Shown here piece by piece: positions 63,880 through 64,000 of a DNA stretch of 64,000 nucleotides. The notes beneath the pieces were generated by a model. That model ran no database searches. It saw only the letters and a list, made by a program, of their open reading frames with translations, and had not been told where the DNA came from. The position numbers and the translations under genes were made by a program. How positions within the stretch are numbered: position 1 is the stretch's first letter; every line of letters begins with the position of its first letter. The DNA is taken from assembly GCF_002835935.1 (NCBI RefSeq), contig NZ_PJCF01000004.1, positions 124,001 through 188,000 on the forward strand, in the 5' to 3' direction. Source of the DNA: Paraglaciecola sp. MB-3u-78. Lineage in GTDB: Bacteria; Pseudomonadota; Gammaproteobacteria; Enterobacterales; Alteromonadaceae.

Positions 63880-64000
63880 TTGAGTCTCAGAGAAAGATAA
63901 AAGATTATCGCTGTAAACCGCAGCGCTCTGTGGTTCAAAAATATCTTAGATTATTAGTATTTCAACTTTAAAAGCGTTTAATCACAGAGGAAGAGGAGCG
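63880..64000. repeat. CACAGAG-type repeat at window end
   Basis: GCGCTCTGTGGTTC at about 63931 and ATCACAGAGGAAGAGGAG at about 63980 match the repeat at 48249-48609 in inverted and direct form. The element probably continues past the window. Confidence 0.4.

Overview
The window looks like chromosome from a marine gammaproteobacterium of the order Alteromonadales (Glaciecola/Paraglaciecola/Alteromonas type). The grounds are moderate-to-low GC, the housekeeping block truA-accD-folC-dedD-cvpA-purF, a class I fumarase, MiaE, UbiG, CysB, FlgO-type lipoproteins, TonB receptors paired with CadC-like regulators, and a PEP-CTERM ice-binding-type protein. The genus is inferred from gene content; no 16S or search result is available.

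Layout. 1-2.2 kb: the end of a renalase-like flavoprotein, a TerB-like protein and an EF-hand protein. 2.2-5.6 kb: a QseE/QseG/QseF (GlrK/QseG/GlrR) sensor kinase, lipoprotein and sigma-54 activator operon. 5.7-11.6 kb: truA, accD, folC, dedD, cvpA, purF, ended by a strong bidirectional terminator. 11.7-16.2 kb: a Yip1-type membrane protein, ubiG and DUF3429, a divergent LysR/VOC pair and a spermidine-synthase-like protein. 16.8-18.6 kb: a PEP-CTERM DUF3494-type protein with 17-residue repeats, then a decayed GAF-domain gene.

18.9-30.5 kb is the most striking block. On the minus strand lie a CcmH-type TPR protein, a membrane b-type cytochrome-like protein, a 21-heme and a 32-heme c-type cytochrome, and an outer-membrane barrel protein. 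Divergent from them lie a membrane-anchored 2x[4Fe-4S]/FAD/NAD(P) oxidoreductase and a Sel1/ankyrin protein. An 18-bp-arm perfect palindrome sits between the two transcription units. Together they look like a complete electron conduit from cytoplasmic NAD(P)H to the cell surface with 53 candidate heme sites. The 32-heme gene is built of 279-bp units that are close to identical.

30.5-40.8 kb is an accessory region just before intact miaE. It holds three truncated copies of the miaE 5' end, all breaking off at the same codons and followed by related sequence. They separate cargo: decayed GNAT and HigA pieces, a PhdYefM/PIN module, a DUF3718-like gene with a CadC-TPR regulator and a TonB receptor, and a RelE/HigA module. 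This suggests repeated site-specific integration into the start of miaE, in the manner of SXT in prfC, which I have not seen described for miaE.

40.8-48.2 kb: a PilF-like TPR/LysM protein, a REP-associated transposase with two compensating frameshifts, an orphan VapC, three tandem FlgO-like lipoproteins, DoxX, a HigBA module and a nitroreductase. 48.6-64 kb: diguanylate cyclase, DEAD-box helicase, CoA-transferase scoAB, a probable MITE, a LysR gene without a standard start codon, a soluble histidine kinase, cysB, sdaA, a NUDIX hydrolase overlapping pabB, fumA and rmuC. Several intergenic repeat families are present. I saw no rRNA, tRNA, CRISPR array, prophage or integrase gene.
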